From contig LIHK01000002.1 in NCBI GenBank assembly GCA_001399795.1, positions 1 through 43,686 on the forward strand: a stretch of DNA of 43,686 bases. The letters run 5' to 3'. The notes under the pieces were generated by a model that searched no databases, had not been told where the DNA came from, and worked only from the letters and a program-made list of their open reading frames with translations. Source of the stretch: Candidatus Bathyarchaeota archaeon BA2 (GTDB taxonomy: Archaea; Thermoproteota; Bathyarchaeia; Bathyarchaeales; Bathyarchaeaceae). The stretch's first letter is position 1, and every line of letters starts with the position of its first letter. Below, in pieces: positions 14,601 through 23,121 of this stretch. The position numbers were made by a program, and so were the translations under genes.

Positions 14601-16187
14601 ATGAGAGTAGACACTAAAAAGTTGCTCAAAGCTGCCAAAGAAGACTGCGAAAAAACTTGGGCCGAATCTGCGAAACTCCTTAAGGTGAAAGGCAAATATT
14701 TTACGTTAACCGATAAAAGAAAAGCACATCCACTTTTTGACCTCATAATCAAGACCCGGAACATTTTTTTAGAAATGGGATTTGAGGAGGTCATAACCCC
14801 ACTTATCACAGAGGAGTGCCATGTTTATTTACAATATGGGCCTGAAGCTCCACTCATATTAGACAGAATTTTTTATCTTGCAGGGCTCCCGAGGGCGGAT
14901 ATAGGAATTTCAAAAGAAAAAATTTCCGAAATCAAGAAAATTATGCCGAATCTCAATGAAATCAAGCAGCTTCAGCACATTTTTAGGAGATACAAAAGGG
15001 GTGAAATAGAATCAGATGATTTAACGGAGGTTATGGTTAAAGAGCTTAAGGTAAAGGAAGAACAGGCGACACAAATAATTTCTTTGTTTCCAGAATTCAA
15101 ACGATTAACTCCTGTGCCAACCAAACTCACCCTCAGGTCGCATACAACTTCTTCATGGTTTCCAATCTTAAAAGAGATGCAATTCAAAGAACCATTACCA
15201 TTACAATTATTTTCTATCGGTCCAAAATTTAGAAGAGAACAAAAACTGGACGTTACACACCTCTACGAATCTTGGACGGCTTCCATGGCTATCATGGCCG
15301 AAGAAATGAGTTTAGAGGATGGCCAGAAGATTGTGGAAGAGATTTTTAAGAAACTTGACTTCGGTAAAGTTGAATTCAGAATCAAAAGGGCAACATCGAA
15401 ATATTATGCACCAAAAACAGAGTTTGAAGCCTTTGTTAGGCATCCCAAAACCGAAGAATTCATCGAGGTTGGCGACGGTGGCTTATACAATCCCCTTAGC
15501 TTAGCGAGGTACAAGATTCTTTACCCTGTTTTCAATTTTGGGGCTGGCCTAGAAAGAATTGCTATGATAAAAACTGGTGTAGAGGACATTAGGAAACTTG
15601 TTTATCCACATCTGTACGTTAAAAATGAATACACAGATAAACAATTAGCCGAGATGGTTGAAGTCGATCAAACCCCATCGACTAGAGAGGGAGAAAAACT
15701 TGTCAAAGCCATAATTCAGACAGCGATAAAAAATGCTGATCAAGCCAGTCCATGCCGATTTCTCGTCTACAAAGGCGAATTTCTAGGTCACAACATTGAG
15801 GTTTATGTTTACGAGCCGGATGTAGGGGCAAAGCTGATAGGCCCGGCGGCTTTGAACACCATATATGTTTATGATGGAAACATTCTTGGAGTACCAGAGG
15901 AGGAAATGCTGAAAACTGAGATTGCGAGGGAGGCTAGAGAAAAAGGGGTTTCCACAGGAATCTGTTACCTAGATGCCATAGCGGCTCAGGCTGTGGCTAC
16001 CATTGAAGAAAAGATAAAGGCTGGAGAAACCGGAGAAGTGGGCATCAGAGTAAAGATCGCTAAGCTTCCAAGCGACGTTAACATAAGGGTCCAAGATGCT
16101 GGAGTGAGCAGCATCACCAGCAAAAATAAGAGAATCATCGTTAAGGGACCCGTTTTTGTTGGGATAAAAGCAAAAATCATGAAATAA
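14601..16187 (+). CDS. sepS: O-phosphoseryl-tRNA synthetase (SepRS)
   Basis: SepRS is a class II synthetase related to PheRS that charges tRNA-Cys with phosphoserine. This protein of about 528 residues has the family N-terminus (MRVDTKKLLKAAKEDCEKTW), motif 2 (FSIGPKFRREQKLDVTHLYE), motif 3 around FNFGAGLERIAMIK, and the C-terminal anticodon-binding region. I prefer the ATG at 14601 over a TTG at 14592 because GGTGAT at 14587-14592 sits about 8 bases before it and homologues start at this point. It follows SepCysS directly. No CysRS gene is seen in the window. Confidence 0.95.
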   Translation: MRVDTKKLLKAAKEDCEKTWAESAKLLKVKGKYFTLTDKRKAHPLFDLIIKTRNIFLEMGFEEVITPLITEECHVYLQYGPEAPLILDRIFYLAGLPRADIGISKEKISEIKKIMPNLNEIKQLQHIFRRYKRGEIESDDLTEVMVKELKVKEEQATQIISLFPEFKRLTPVPTKLTLRSHTTSSWFPILKEMQFKEPLPLQLFSIGPKFRREQKLDVTHLYESWTASMAIMAEEMSLEDGQKIVEEIFKKLDFGKVEFRIKRATSKYYAPKTEFEAFVRHPKTEEFIEVGDGGLYNPLSLARYKILYPVFNFGAGLERIAMIKTGVEDIRKLVYPHLYVKNEYTDKQLAEMVEVDQTPSTREGEKLVKAIIQTAIKNADQASPCRFLVYKGEFLGHNIEVYVYEPDVGAKLIGPAALNTIYVYDGNILGVPEEEMLKTEIAREAREKGVSTGICYLDAIAAQAVATIEEKIKAGETGEVGIRVKIAKLPSDVNIRVQDAGVSSITSKNKRIIVKGPVFVGIKAKIMK

Positions 16188-16366
16188 TTCTCATCATATT
16201 TAGGTGGTTCCCTCTGTAGATAGACCCCTATCTAAACTAATATATACCATCAACATTCTCGCCGTCAGTTGCGGTACACGTCCTTTCATGGAAGGTAAAA
16301 CATATTAGGTCTGAATGAATGTGCAAAATCTAAAACTAAAGGGGTATAATACTTTTTGTATTTCTC

Positions 16367-16582
16367 TTATTCTGTTCGTTTTTCTATAATTTTTCCTGTT
16401 TTGTCTCGAAGAATGACGGTTAATTCATCCTTCAGCTTTGTTGTTTCTTGGAACTTCACTACTGCGTCATTGGGTATGCTGTCAAGTTTGTTAGGATGCT
16501 TAACAATATCTAACAAAAATTTTTTAGCGTGTTCCAGGTTCTTCTCTACTTTCTCTTTCTGAGCATTCGTTATTTCACGCAT
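16367..16582 (-). CDS. Small charged protein, second gene of a two-gene cassette
   Basis: This 71-residue, lysine- and glutamate-rich protein (KEKVEKNLEHAKKFLLDIVK, then AVVKFQETT) overlaps the gene upstream by 8 bp. It looks like one helical hairpin followed by β-strands. I recognise no named family. The overlap, small sizes and a perfect inverted repeat in the promoter give the cassette the look of a toxin-antitoxin pair, without proof. Confidence 0.6.
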   Translation of the reverse strand: MREITNAQKEKVEKNLEHAKKFLLDIVKHPNKLDSIPNDAVVKFQETTKLKDELTVILRDKTGKIIEKRTE

Positions 16583-16886
16583 ACCCTGACCTCCTAACGT
16601 ATACCTCCCATTTTTGTTTTAGATCATTTATCGCATATACAACTACCTTATCAAGGTCTTTTATAGGTATTGTTTCCTTTTCTTCGGTCCCGTTAGCGTG
16701 GATTAGGTCTCGATGAGGGAAGCCATGCGCATAATTATAACGAACAACAGCTTTCCATTCTCCGTGCTTAGCTTCAACCTCTAACTGAACTACGAAATCC
16801 ACCACGTTTCTTCTTTCTCGCGCTATTCTAACTCTGATTCTTGTCTCCAAAGAAAGATATATGAAGAAAGCTTTCTCCTTTACCAT
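16575..16886 (-). CDS. Small protein with an HGFPHRD motif, first gene of the cassette
   Basis: This 103-residue protein reads VRYNYAHGFPHRDLIHANG in the middle, followed by KETIPIKDLDKVVVYAINDL and a W-x-x-Y tail. Small proteins with an N-x-H-G-x-x-H-R-D core are common in thermophilic archaea and bacteria beside a short partner gene; I cannot name a function. The conserved histidines and aspartate could be catalytic. A perfect 11-bp inverted repeat lies 73 bases upstream of its ATG. Confidence 0.6.
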   Translation of the reverse strand: MVKEKAFFIYLSLETRIRVRIARERRNVVDFVVQLEVEAKHGEWKAVVRYNYAHGFPHRDLIHANGTEEKETIPIKDLDKVVVYAINDLKQKWEVYVRRSGYA

Positions 16887-16958
16887 AACTCATGAGTCTT
16901 CCTATCAATTGAAATTGAGCTCCCACCCCTTTTGCATGCGTGAAATGTTTTGATCTAT

Positions 16959-16984
16959 AAAGTTCTAAAATACTTTAGAACTTT
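16959..16984. promoter_or_regulatory. Perfect 11-bp inverted repeat before the two-gene cassette
   Basis: AAAGTTCTAAA at 16959-16969 and TTTAGAACTTT at 16974-16984 are exact complements around ATAC. On the minus strand the repeat leads straight into CTTTATAGATC, a TATA-like element suitably placed for the cassette. It is likely an operator used for autoregulation. Confidence 0.65.
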
Positions 16985-17169
16985 ACCCTTATGCGTAAAT
17001 TCGATGGCTTAGAGCTGTGGCTATTGAGAAGCCATCGCCGAGCATAGTCGCCAAGGCCATGTACAAAAGGCAATTCCCGAGGCCGAGCACCACCAGCTGG
17101 CAGCCTATGTTCTCGGCAGTGTCAGCGCTTAACGCTAATATTGCCAACGTTTAGTTGCAACTCCTAGGA

Positions 17170-17366
17170 AACTTCATCTCCATCCATTCTTGTCCTTTAT
17201 AACGGCGGAGACCAAATCCATTCCGATGTGCATTATTCTGGGTGAGCGCCCACTGTCCAGAACTTTCAAAACCCCAATACGCTCTGGGCTTAACCTCCGT
17301 CTCCAGTAGCACGTGCAACTCTTCCGGGGTGACAACTTCTTCCGCGCTCCTCATAATGAGGTTCAA
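17170..17366 (-). pseudogene. Decayed N-terminal fragment of tyrosyl-tRNA synthetase
   Basis: The frame reads LIMRSAEEVVTPEELHVLLE then KPRAYWGFESSG, the N-terminus of archaeal TyrRS (E-E-V-V-T-x-E-E-L and W-G-F-E-x-S-G). After that the frame shifts and the HIGH region continues in another phase as RIMHIGMDLVSAVIKDKNGW. Nothing resembling the rest of the roughly 330-residue enzyme follows. It is a truncated relic; a working tyrS must exist elsewhere to charge the tRNA-Tyr encoded at 7381. Confidence 0.65.
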
Positions 17367-17760
17367 TCCCCTTCCAGCCGATATCCCAGGGCGGGGGAAA
17401 AGAGTCTACAGCTCACCTCAGCGGGAAGAAAACCTCTTCACGCTCGATCTTGCGCAGGTTCTCGTATAAAGCCCAATTAAAACGTTTTCCGCCTTTTCAC
17501 ACAAAAAATAAACCCTTTCACCAAAATAAACCTTAAGGAAAATTTACGCCAAAACCAAGGATGACAAATACTACATAAGCTATATACTTTCAACATAGAA
17601 ATTGGGGCTTGCGGTGCATGCTTGGGGTCATGATGACTGTCGGTTGCTAAATCCTATTTTTCTCACACAACTCTGTAATAAGAACTTCCAGAGTGGGAAT
17701 AAAATTGAGAATAAGCTTCTAGGCACATTTTGTCGTGTGATGCAAGCGTATCGGTAACCT
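17367..17760. other. Gene-free stretch before the cysteine desulfurase
   Basis: About 400 bases with no credible frame on either strand. It is AT-rich towards its end. It separates the tyrS relic from the dyad-controlled cysteine desulfurase promoter. GTCATGATGACTGTC at 17627-17641 contains a C-box-like ATGATGA, but no matching D box (CTGA) follows, so I do not call a C/D RNA. Confidence 0.4.
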
Positions 17761-17777
17761 TTATAACGGTGTTATAA
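17761..17777. promoter_or_regulatory. Dyad site 4 (TTATAAC-GGT-GTTATAA) on the cysteine desulfurase TATA box
   Basis: With one more base each side it is a perfect 19-bp dyad apart from the 3-base centre (17760-17778). The right arm, GTTATAAAAG, is the TATA box of the desulfurase gene starting at 17805. A bound regulator would exclude TBP. Confidence 0.75.
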
Positions 17778-17804
17778 AAGCAATACTACCAGAGGCTTAA
17801 AGAA

Positions 17805-19013
17805 TTGCTAGATGTAGAGAAAATTAGGCAGGACTTTCAAATGCTAAATTTTGGCATTATTTATCTGGACAATGCTGCAACCAGCCTAACTCCTGAACCG
17901 GTAATTCGGAAGATGCTGGAGTTTTATCATGAATACCGAGCCAACGTTGAGCGGGGCGTCCACAGGCTTTCGCAAAGGGCTAGTGAGGAATATGAGGAAG
18001 CCCGCGCCAAGGTAGGTGACTTCATAAATGCTGAATCAGAAAACGAAATTATAATGACTCGGAACGCCACCGAAGCCATAAACCTTGTAGCAAACGGCCT
18101 TGGCTGGAAGAAGGGTGACAAAATCGTAACTTCCCTCATTGAACACCACTCCAACTTCATTGTTTGGATACGCCTGAAAAAAAGATATGGAGTAGACGTA
18201 GAAATCCTCAGACCGAATAAACAGGGCCTTTTTAACATTAACGATTTTGAAAAGGCGATAGACGACAAAACAAGGTTGGTAGCCATAACCCACGTTTCAA
18301 ACGTTCTAGGCGTGATAACGCCAGTTGAGAAAATTGCAAAAATCGCCCACGAACACGACGCTCACCTGCTGGTAGATGGAGCCCAATCAGTGCCGCACTT
18401 TAAAGTGGATGTCCGAAAAATTGGGTGCGACTACCTAGCCTTCTCTGGTCATAAAATGCTTGGACCAACTGGAGTAGGCGTACTGTATGCACGAAATGAA
18501 TTGCTAGACGCTATGGAACCCCTGAGCATCGGCGGAGGAACAATCAGTGATGTTGGCTTAAATTACTACAAATTAGCCGAAGGCCCAATTAAGTTTGAAG
18601 CGGGAACGCCTCCGATTGCCGAGGCCATTGGACTAGGCGCCGCAATCGATTATCTGAAGGGAGTCCAGCTGGATAACATCGAAACCCATGAAAGAGAGCT
18701 GGTAAAGAAGATGTATCGAGGATTGGTAAATGTCCCTAGCGTTAAGGTCTACGGTCCCGAAAAACCTGAAGAGAGAACGGGTATAATATCCTTCAATGTG
18801 GGGGATCTAAATCCCCATGACGTTGCCTTAGCTTTAGATGTCTCCGCTGATGTTATGGTTAGGTCGGGACACCACTGTTGTCTTCCCTTAATGAAGGAGC
18901 TTCTAAAACGACGTGAAGGAACAGTTAGGGCCTCCCTTTATCTGTACAATACTGAAGAGGAAGTTGAGAAGCTTGTTTCCACGGTTGATGAGATTGCGAG
19001 ATCACTTGCTTGA
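17805..19013 (+). CDS. sufS: SufS/CsdA-type cysteine desulfurase
   Basis: This 402-residue PLP enzyme takes sulfur from cysteine for Fe-S clusters and other sulfur carriers. The PLP lysine is Lys217 (FSGHKMLGPTGVG). The catalytic cysteine is Cys358 in RSGHHCCLPLM, which gives the group II (SufS) pattern R-x-G-H-H-C; an extra cysteine follows it. Other family blocks are YLDNAATSLTP and IEHHSNFIVW. The TTG at 17805 has AGAGG about 9 bases upstream and sits just behind a TATA box overlapped by dyad site 4. No sufBC genes are adjacent. It is the third sulfur gene behind the same operator type. Confidence 0.92.
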   Translation: MLDVEKIRQDFQMLNFGIIYLDNAATSLTPEPVIRKMLEFYHEYRANVERGVHRLSQRASEEYEEARAKVGDFINAESENEIIMTRNATEAINLVANGLGWKKGDKIVTSLIEHHSNFIVWIRLKKRYGVDVEILRPNKQGLFNINDFEKAIDDKTRLVAITHVSNVLGVITPVEKIAKIAHEHDAHLLVDGAQSVPHFKVDVRKIGCDYLAFSGHKMLGPTGVGVLYARNELLDAMEPLSIGGGTISDVGLNYYKLAEGPIKFEAGTPPIAEAIGLGAAIDYLKGVQLDNIETHERELVKKMYRGLVNVPSVKVYGPEKPEERTGIISFNVGDLNPHDVALALDVSADVMVRSGHHCCLPLMKELLKRREGTVRASLYLYNTEEEVEKLVSTVDEIARSLA

Positions 19014-19061
19014 CAGTGAAAGTTTTTACATGGCTAGGTTGCTGACAAACCCTCAAATCAC

Positions 19062-20225
19062 CTACTCAATCACGGAATGGTACCATTTTATGATGTACTC
19101 AGGTAGTTTAAGGCCCTTCTGACTCAATCTTTCTGTCAACAAAATGGGAAGATGGCTTAACAAAAAGGCTGTCCTCACGTAAAACCTTCTGGGACGCCCA
19201 GGTTTAACCCTCTCCTCCAGAAGAAGTTTTAAATCCGAATTTTTCTCCAACGGTGAGTCCTTGTTTCCAGTTATGGAAAGGACTGTTCCCCCTAAATTTT
19301 TGAATATGTTGCCCCAGTTGACAACGGGCTTGGTTTCACCGGAATATGATATTAGAATTTCGAGATCTCCAGCCCTTGGGCGGGGAGTGTTGACGCCCCT
19401 TGCGATATAGACGTTGTCGCCTAGAAACTTTTTGATGTGGAACAACCTTATGGCAGTCATTTTAGCAACTTCTTCAGCTGTTCCCCTTCCGCCCAAGAAC
19501 ACGTCGCTGCGCCTTTCTAGGAAATCGATGGAAACTTTGTAGGCTTCAGAATTAACGTGAGTATCAATTATATCTCCTAAAATTGAGGATTCTTCCTTGA
19601 TGAGCTCAAAGACTTTTTCCACAGAGCCGCCTTCGAATATAGCCTCAGTCATCATCTGAAGAAGAAAGAGACTCCCAAGCTCGAAGACGTCTCCCATTAT
19701 GCCAACCTCGCTGTAAACATCAGACGGCAACTGCCTTCCCCTCCCACTCAACTTAACCACGTGGCCATGTCTCCGAACGATTTGGGCAATTGAGGAATCA
19801 GGATTGGAAGTTATCAGACCCATAGAAAATTTCTCGCTGGCCGTTTCTTCCAAATAGCTCTCCAAATTTTCGGCGAGGTCTTTTGGGTCTTCAGATTCTC
19901 CGCTTCCAGAATTAATCAAAAGCAGAATCTTTCTGTACCTCTTCTCCAGCTCTGATGCGGCGTCATACATTCCCCTTCCGGGAAATCCAACATCCTCACG
20001 GGTGATCACAACTTTGGAGTCCTTCATGGTGGCTATTTGACTCATGGCAACATTCAATGAGTGTAAAGACCTGCCGGAACCACCGCAAACTATGCAATCC
20101 GCAGACCTCAAATCGTCGTACAGTGGAAGCAAACTTTCTTTCTTCACGTTTACAAGGTTATCTCTAATCATGTTAACATATTCCAGGCCACAGATTTCCT
20201 GCCTAATTTTTGTCAACCCCCTCAA
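19062..20225 (-). CDS. Protein with two SIS (sugar isomerase) domains
   Basis: This protein of about 387 residues contains two SIS folds. The first has IVCGGSGRSLHSLNVAMSQI and LLINSGSGESEDP; the second has VFLGGRGTAEEVAKMTAIRL and ILISYSGETKPV. SIS domains bind phosphosugars in isomerases and regulators such as hexuloisomerase and GlmS. Two tandem copies suggest a phosphosugar isomerase or sensor rather than the single-domain PHI. The TTG start at 20225 is weakly supported; the ATG encoding MIRDNLVNVKKES is an alternative. A short inverted repeat flanks its TATA element. It converges on the desulfurase. Confidence 0.75.
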   Translation of the reverse strand: MRGLTKIRQEICGLEYVNMIRDNLVNVKKESLLPLYDDLRSADCIVCGGSGRSLHSLNVAMSQIATMKDSKVVITREDVGFPGRGMYDAASELEKRYRKILLLINSGSGESEDPKDLAENLESYLEETASEKFSMGLITSNPDSSIAQIVRRHGHVVKLSGRGRQLPSDVYSEVGIMGDVFELGSLFLLQMMTEAIFEGGSVEKVFELIKEESSILGDIIDTHVNSEAYKVSIDFLERRSDVFLGGRGTAEEVAKMTAIRLFHIKKFLGDNVYIARGVNTPRPRAGDLEILISYSGETKPVVNWGNIFKNLGGTVLSITGNKDSPLEKNSDLKLLLEERVKPGRPRRFYVRTAFLLSHLPILLTERLSQKGLKLPEYIIKWYHSVIE

Positions 20226-20232
20226 TGAAAAT

Positions 20233-20256
20233 AACTAATGGATAAATAAGTTAGTT
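20233..20256. promoter_or_regulatory. Inverted repeat around the TATA box of the SIS-domain gene
   Basis: AACTAA (20233-20238) and TTAGTT (20251-20256) are complementary arms flanking TGGATAAATAAG, whose minus-strand reading CTTATTTATC is a TATA box. This is the layout of an archaeal operator enclosing TBP's site. The arms are short, so chance is not excluded. Confidence 0.4.
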
Positions 20257-20395
20257 GTATCTGACACCTATAGTTTTCTTTTCCCTAGGCAAACGCTACC
20301 GAGGTGAGGATGTACAAAAGACCGCAGATACCTTTAAATTGTCTATGTTAAACGTATAGGACACGAAGACTAAAGAAGTGGGCGAGAGGGCACAT

Positions 20396-20623
20396 ATGAG
20401 CGAAATGACCACCAAAATCTTGGAGGAAAGCCTTGGAAAAATCGTTCTTGTGCGATTGAGGGGCGGAAAAAGTTTGCGTGGAAAACTTAAGGGTTTTGAC
20501 CAACACCTCAATTTGGTGCTGGAAGAAGCAGAGGAAACAACGGATACAGAGAACGTGAGAAAAATTGGCGCCATCATCGTTCGGGGGGACAACGTAGTTA
20601 TAATTAGTCCTCCTCCCAGGTGA
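20396..20623 (+). CDS. Sm-like archaeal RNA-binding protein (Lsm)
   Basis: This 75-residue Sm fold has Sm1 (VLVRLRGGKSLRGKLKGFDQ, then HLNLVLEEAEE) and Sm2 (IGAIIVRGDNVVIIS), including the family's R-G-D/N loop. Archaeal Lsm proteins form heptameric rings that bind U-rich RNA. The ATG at 20396 has GAGAGG 6 bases upstream, which favours it over the GTG at 20378. It is 6 bases ahead of the eL37 gene, a classic archaeal pairing. A TTTAAATT box near 20333 fits as promoter. Confidence 0.93.
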   Translation: MSEMTTKILEESLGKIVLVRLRGGKSLRGKLKGFDQHLNLVLEEAEETTDTENVRKIGAIIVRGDNVVIISPPPR

Positions 20624-20629
20624 AAACCC

Positions 20630-20827
20630 TTGGGAAAAACGAGTAAAGGAACCTCGTCTTTTGGAAGACGCGCAAGAAAAATCCTCCACATTAAATGTAG
20701 ACGGTGCGGCAGAAGGGCGTACAATGTTAAGGAAAAGCGATGCTCAGCTTGTGGTTATGGAGGTTCAACTAAGATCAGGAGATACTCGTGGCAAACTAAG
20801 AGTCTTAATAGGGAAAGACTTTGTTAA
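20630..20827 (+). CDS. rpl37e: Ribosomal protein eL37
   Basis: This 65-residue zinc-ribbon protein of the large subunit reads KGTSSFGRRARK, then IKCRRCGRRAYNVKEKRCSA with the second C-x-x-C in CSACGYG. The basic, aromatic ending YSWQTKSLNR is typical. The start is TTG at 20630, with AGGTGA overlapping the Lsm stop about 7 bases upstream; no other start fits the conserved N-terminus. Confidence 0.94.
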   Translation: MGKTSKGTSSFGRRARKILHIKCRRCGRRAYNVKEKRCSACGYGGSTKIRRYSWQTKSLNRERLC

Positions 20828-21016
20828 TAGCGTTGTCTTCTATGGAAGCATCGTCTTCTAATGTTGTAACACCGCCTATTGTCCCTTTAATTTCATGAGG
20901 CTTGCCGACTACCGTCTTCTATCCTTTCATGAACTCAACTAACGGGAGAAACTGGAGAATGCATCATCTGCGAAATCCTAAGAGAAAATGTAAAGGTGCG
21001 TTTAAAGTCTCCCTTT

Positions 21017-22969
21017 TCAACCAACCAACTTTTTGAGTCGCTCAACCGACTCCGGATTCATGAGCGTCGTAGTGTCGCCGATGGGCTCATCTCTGACCAA
21101 AGACTTTAAGATCCTACGCATGATTTTTCCGCTTCGTGTCTTTGGCAGTTCTTCAGTGAATATTGTTCTGTGGGGTCTGGCCGTCGGTCCTATGGTGGCG
21201 TCAACATGTTTCATTAAATCCTTTACGAGTTCGTCTGAAGGCTCTACTCCCCCTTTTAGAGTTACAAAGGCTATGGGGACCTCGCCTTTTATTTCATGTG
21301 GGCTCGCTACAACTGCGCATTCCACAACTGCTTCATGGCTTGTTATGGCGTTTTCTAGCTCTGCTGTTGACAATCTGTGGCCTGCAACTTTCATTACGTC
21401 GTCAACCCTGCCAGTTAACCGAATGTCCCCAAGCTTATCCCATCTTCGCGCCCCATCGCTTGTGTAGTAGAACTTTTCTCCGTACGCGCTGAAGTATTCC
21501 TTGTATCTTTCCGGGTTTCTCCAGATGTCCCTAAGCATTCCCGGCGCGAACGGAGGTTTCTGAACCAAGTAGCCGCCTTCGCCAACTGGCACAGGATTTC
21601 CAGATTCGTCTAAAATATCATGAAGTGTGCCTGGAAAGCTTCTGCCAGCAACTGTTGGGATGAATGGGCCTATGCCTGGTAAAGCGTTAATCAAGGTTCC
21701 GCCGGTTTCGGTTTGCCACCAAGTATCAATTATTGGGCATCTCCCGCCGCCAATCTTGTAGAAATACCATAGCCATGCTTCTTCGTTTATTGGCTCGCCT
21801 ACTGTGCCAAGTATTCGAAGACTGTTTAGGTTATGCTTTTTAGGCCATTCCTCACCCCATTGCATGAACATTCTTATCGCTGTGGGAGCCGTGTAAAAGA
21901 CCGTTACACCATACTTTTCTATTATGCTCCACCATCTGTCTGGTTGGGGATAATCGGGAGAGCTTTCATACTCTAGCATGGTGACACCGCACATGAGTGG
22001 GCCGTAGCAGCTATAGGTGTGGCCCGTAATCCAGCCTATATCGGCGGTGCACCAGAAAACATCTTCATCACGAAGGTCGAAGTCCCACTTTGTCGTCCAG
22101 TATGCCTGTACCGCGTATCCGCCCGTGTGGTGTTCAACTCCCTTCGGTTTGCCTGTTGTGCCGCTTGTGTAAAGAATGAATAATATGTCTTCGCTTTCCA
22201 TGACTTCTGGTTTGCAGTAATTGCCTGCATTCTTCATTAATTCGTGCCACCACTGGTCTCGGCCCTCAACCATGTTCACATCCATTCCAGTTCGTTTCAC
22301 AACTACAACCTTTTGTATTGGTGTTCCTTCAACTCCCCTGTCTGCTTCAGCCTTCAAGTTTATTTGTTTTCCCCGTCTGTAATATCCGTCCGCTGTTACG
22401 AGAACTTTGGCCTCCGCATCCAGCATTCTTTCTTGCAGAGATTTGCCGCTGAAGGCAGAAAAGACCACGTTGTGTATGGCTCCAATGCGGGCACATGCCA
22501 GCATGGCTATCTGCACTTCAGGAATCATTGGCAAGTATATTCCAACCCTATCGCCTTTTTTAACGCCAAGACCCTTCAGCACGTTAGCAAATTTGTTAAC
22601 CTCACGGTATAAGTCAAAGTATGTGAGCACTCTTTCTTTCTCATCTGGTGGTTCGGGCTCCCAAATTATTGCCGCTTTATTCCTTATCCAGGATTTCATA
22701 TGTCTGTCTAAAGCATTGTAGGAAACGTTCAGTTTTCCATTAACAAACCACTTATAGTACGGTGGTTCCCATCGGTAGGTTTCATCCCATTTCTTAAACC
22801 AGTTGATTCCTTCACTGGCAAGTTTTGTCCAAAAAGCCACCGGGTCTTTTGTTGCTTCAGCATAAATTGATTCATCACTTACCCATGCCCTCTTTTTGAG
22901 CTCATCAGAAGGCCAGAACACATTATTTTTTTCTGGGTCTTTCTTAACCCACGTAATAGGCTTGAACAT
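21017..22969 (-). CDS. acsA: Acetyl-CoA synthetase (AMP-forming)
   Basis: This 650-residue ANL-superfamily enzyme converts acetate, ATP and CoA to acetyl-CoA. Motifs present: [14 protein letters not shown] (ATP binding), [10 protein letters not shown] (with the tryptophan that restricts the pocket to acetate or propionate), SDGARRWD for the hinge region, and the C-terminal lysine in [12 protein letters not shown], the site acetylated in bacterial enzymes. Length equals that of standard Acs. A TATA-like TTTATATG on the minus strand near 23033 suggests its own promoter. An acetate permease gene lies 152 bases upstream on the same strand. Confidence 0.95.
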   Translation of the reverse strand: MFKPITWVKKDPEKNNVFWPSDELKKRAWVSDESIYAEATKDPVAFWTKLASEGINWFKKWDETYRWEPPYYKWFVNGKLNVSYNALDRHMKSWIRNKAAIIWEPEPPDEKERVLTYFDLYREVNKFANVLKGLGVKKGDRVGIYLPMIPEVQIAMLACARIGAIHNVVFSAFSGKSLQERMLDAEAKVLVTADGYYRRGKQINLKAEADRGVEGTPIQKVVVVKRTGMDVNMVEGRDQWWHELMKNAGNYCKPEVMESEDILFILYTSGTTGKPKGVEHHTGGYAVQAYWTTKWDFDLRDEDVFWCTADIGWITGHTYSCYGPLMCGVTMLEYESSPDYPQPDRWWSIIEKYGVTVFYTAPTAIRMFMQWGEEWPKKHNLNSLRILGTVGEPINEEAWLWYFYKIGGGRCPIIDTWWQTETGGTLINALPGIGPFIPTVAGRSFPGTLHDILDESGNPVPVGEGGYLVQKPPFAPGMLRDIWRNPERYKEYFSAYGEKFYYTSDGARRWDKLGDIRLTGRVDDVMKVAGHRLSTAELENAITSHEAVVECAVVASPHEIKGEVPIAFVTLKGGVEPSDELVKDLMKHVDATIGPTARPHRTIFTEELPKTRSGKIMRRILKSLVRDEPIGDTTTLMNPESVERLKKLVG

Positions 22970-23121
22970 TCTATCAACCCTCAGATATTTTTACTGGGTT
23001 TTATTAGACTATGACATTTTGAATTTTTACATATAAACTTTCTCTCCTAAACATGTAAAACACATCATAAACTATCGTCTGCAATTTTTAAAGAAAAATG
23101 TACGTTTGTGTTGGATTGTTG

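Noticed and set aside
16988-17150. Minus-strand hydrophobic frame (VVLGLGNCLLYMALATMLGD) beside the tyrS relic
   Set aside because: Only a TTG start, about 50 residues, no family and no ribosome-binding site.
17627-17680. C-box-like ATGATGA suggesting a C/D guide RNA
   Set aside because: No CTGA D box or C'/D' pair lies at a suitable distance.
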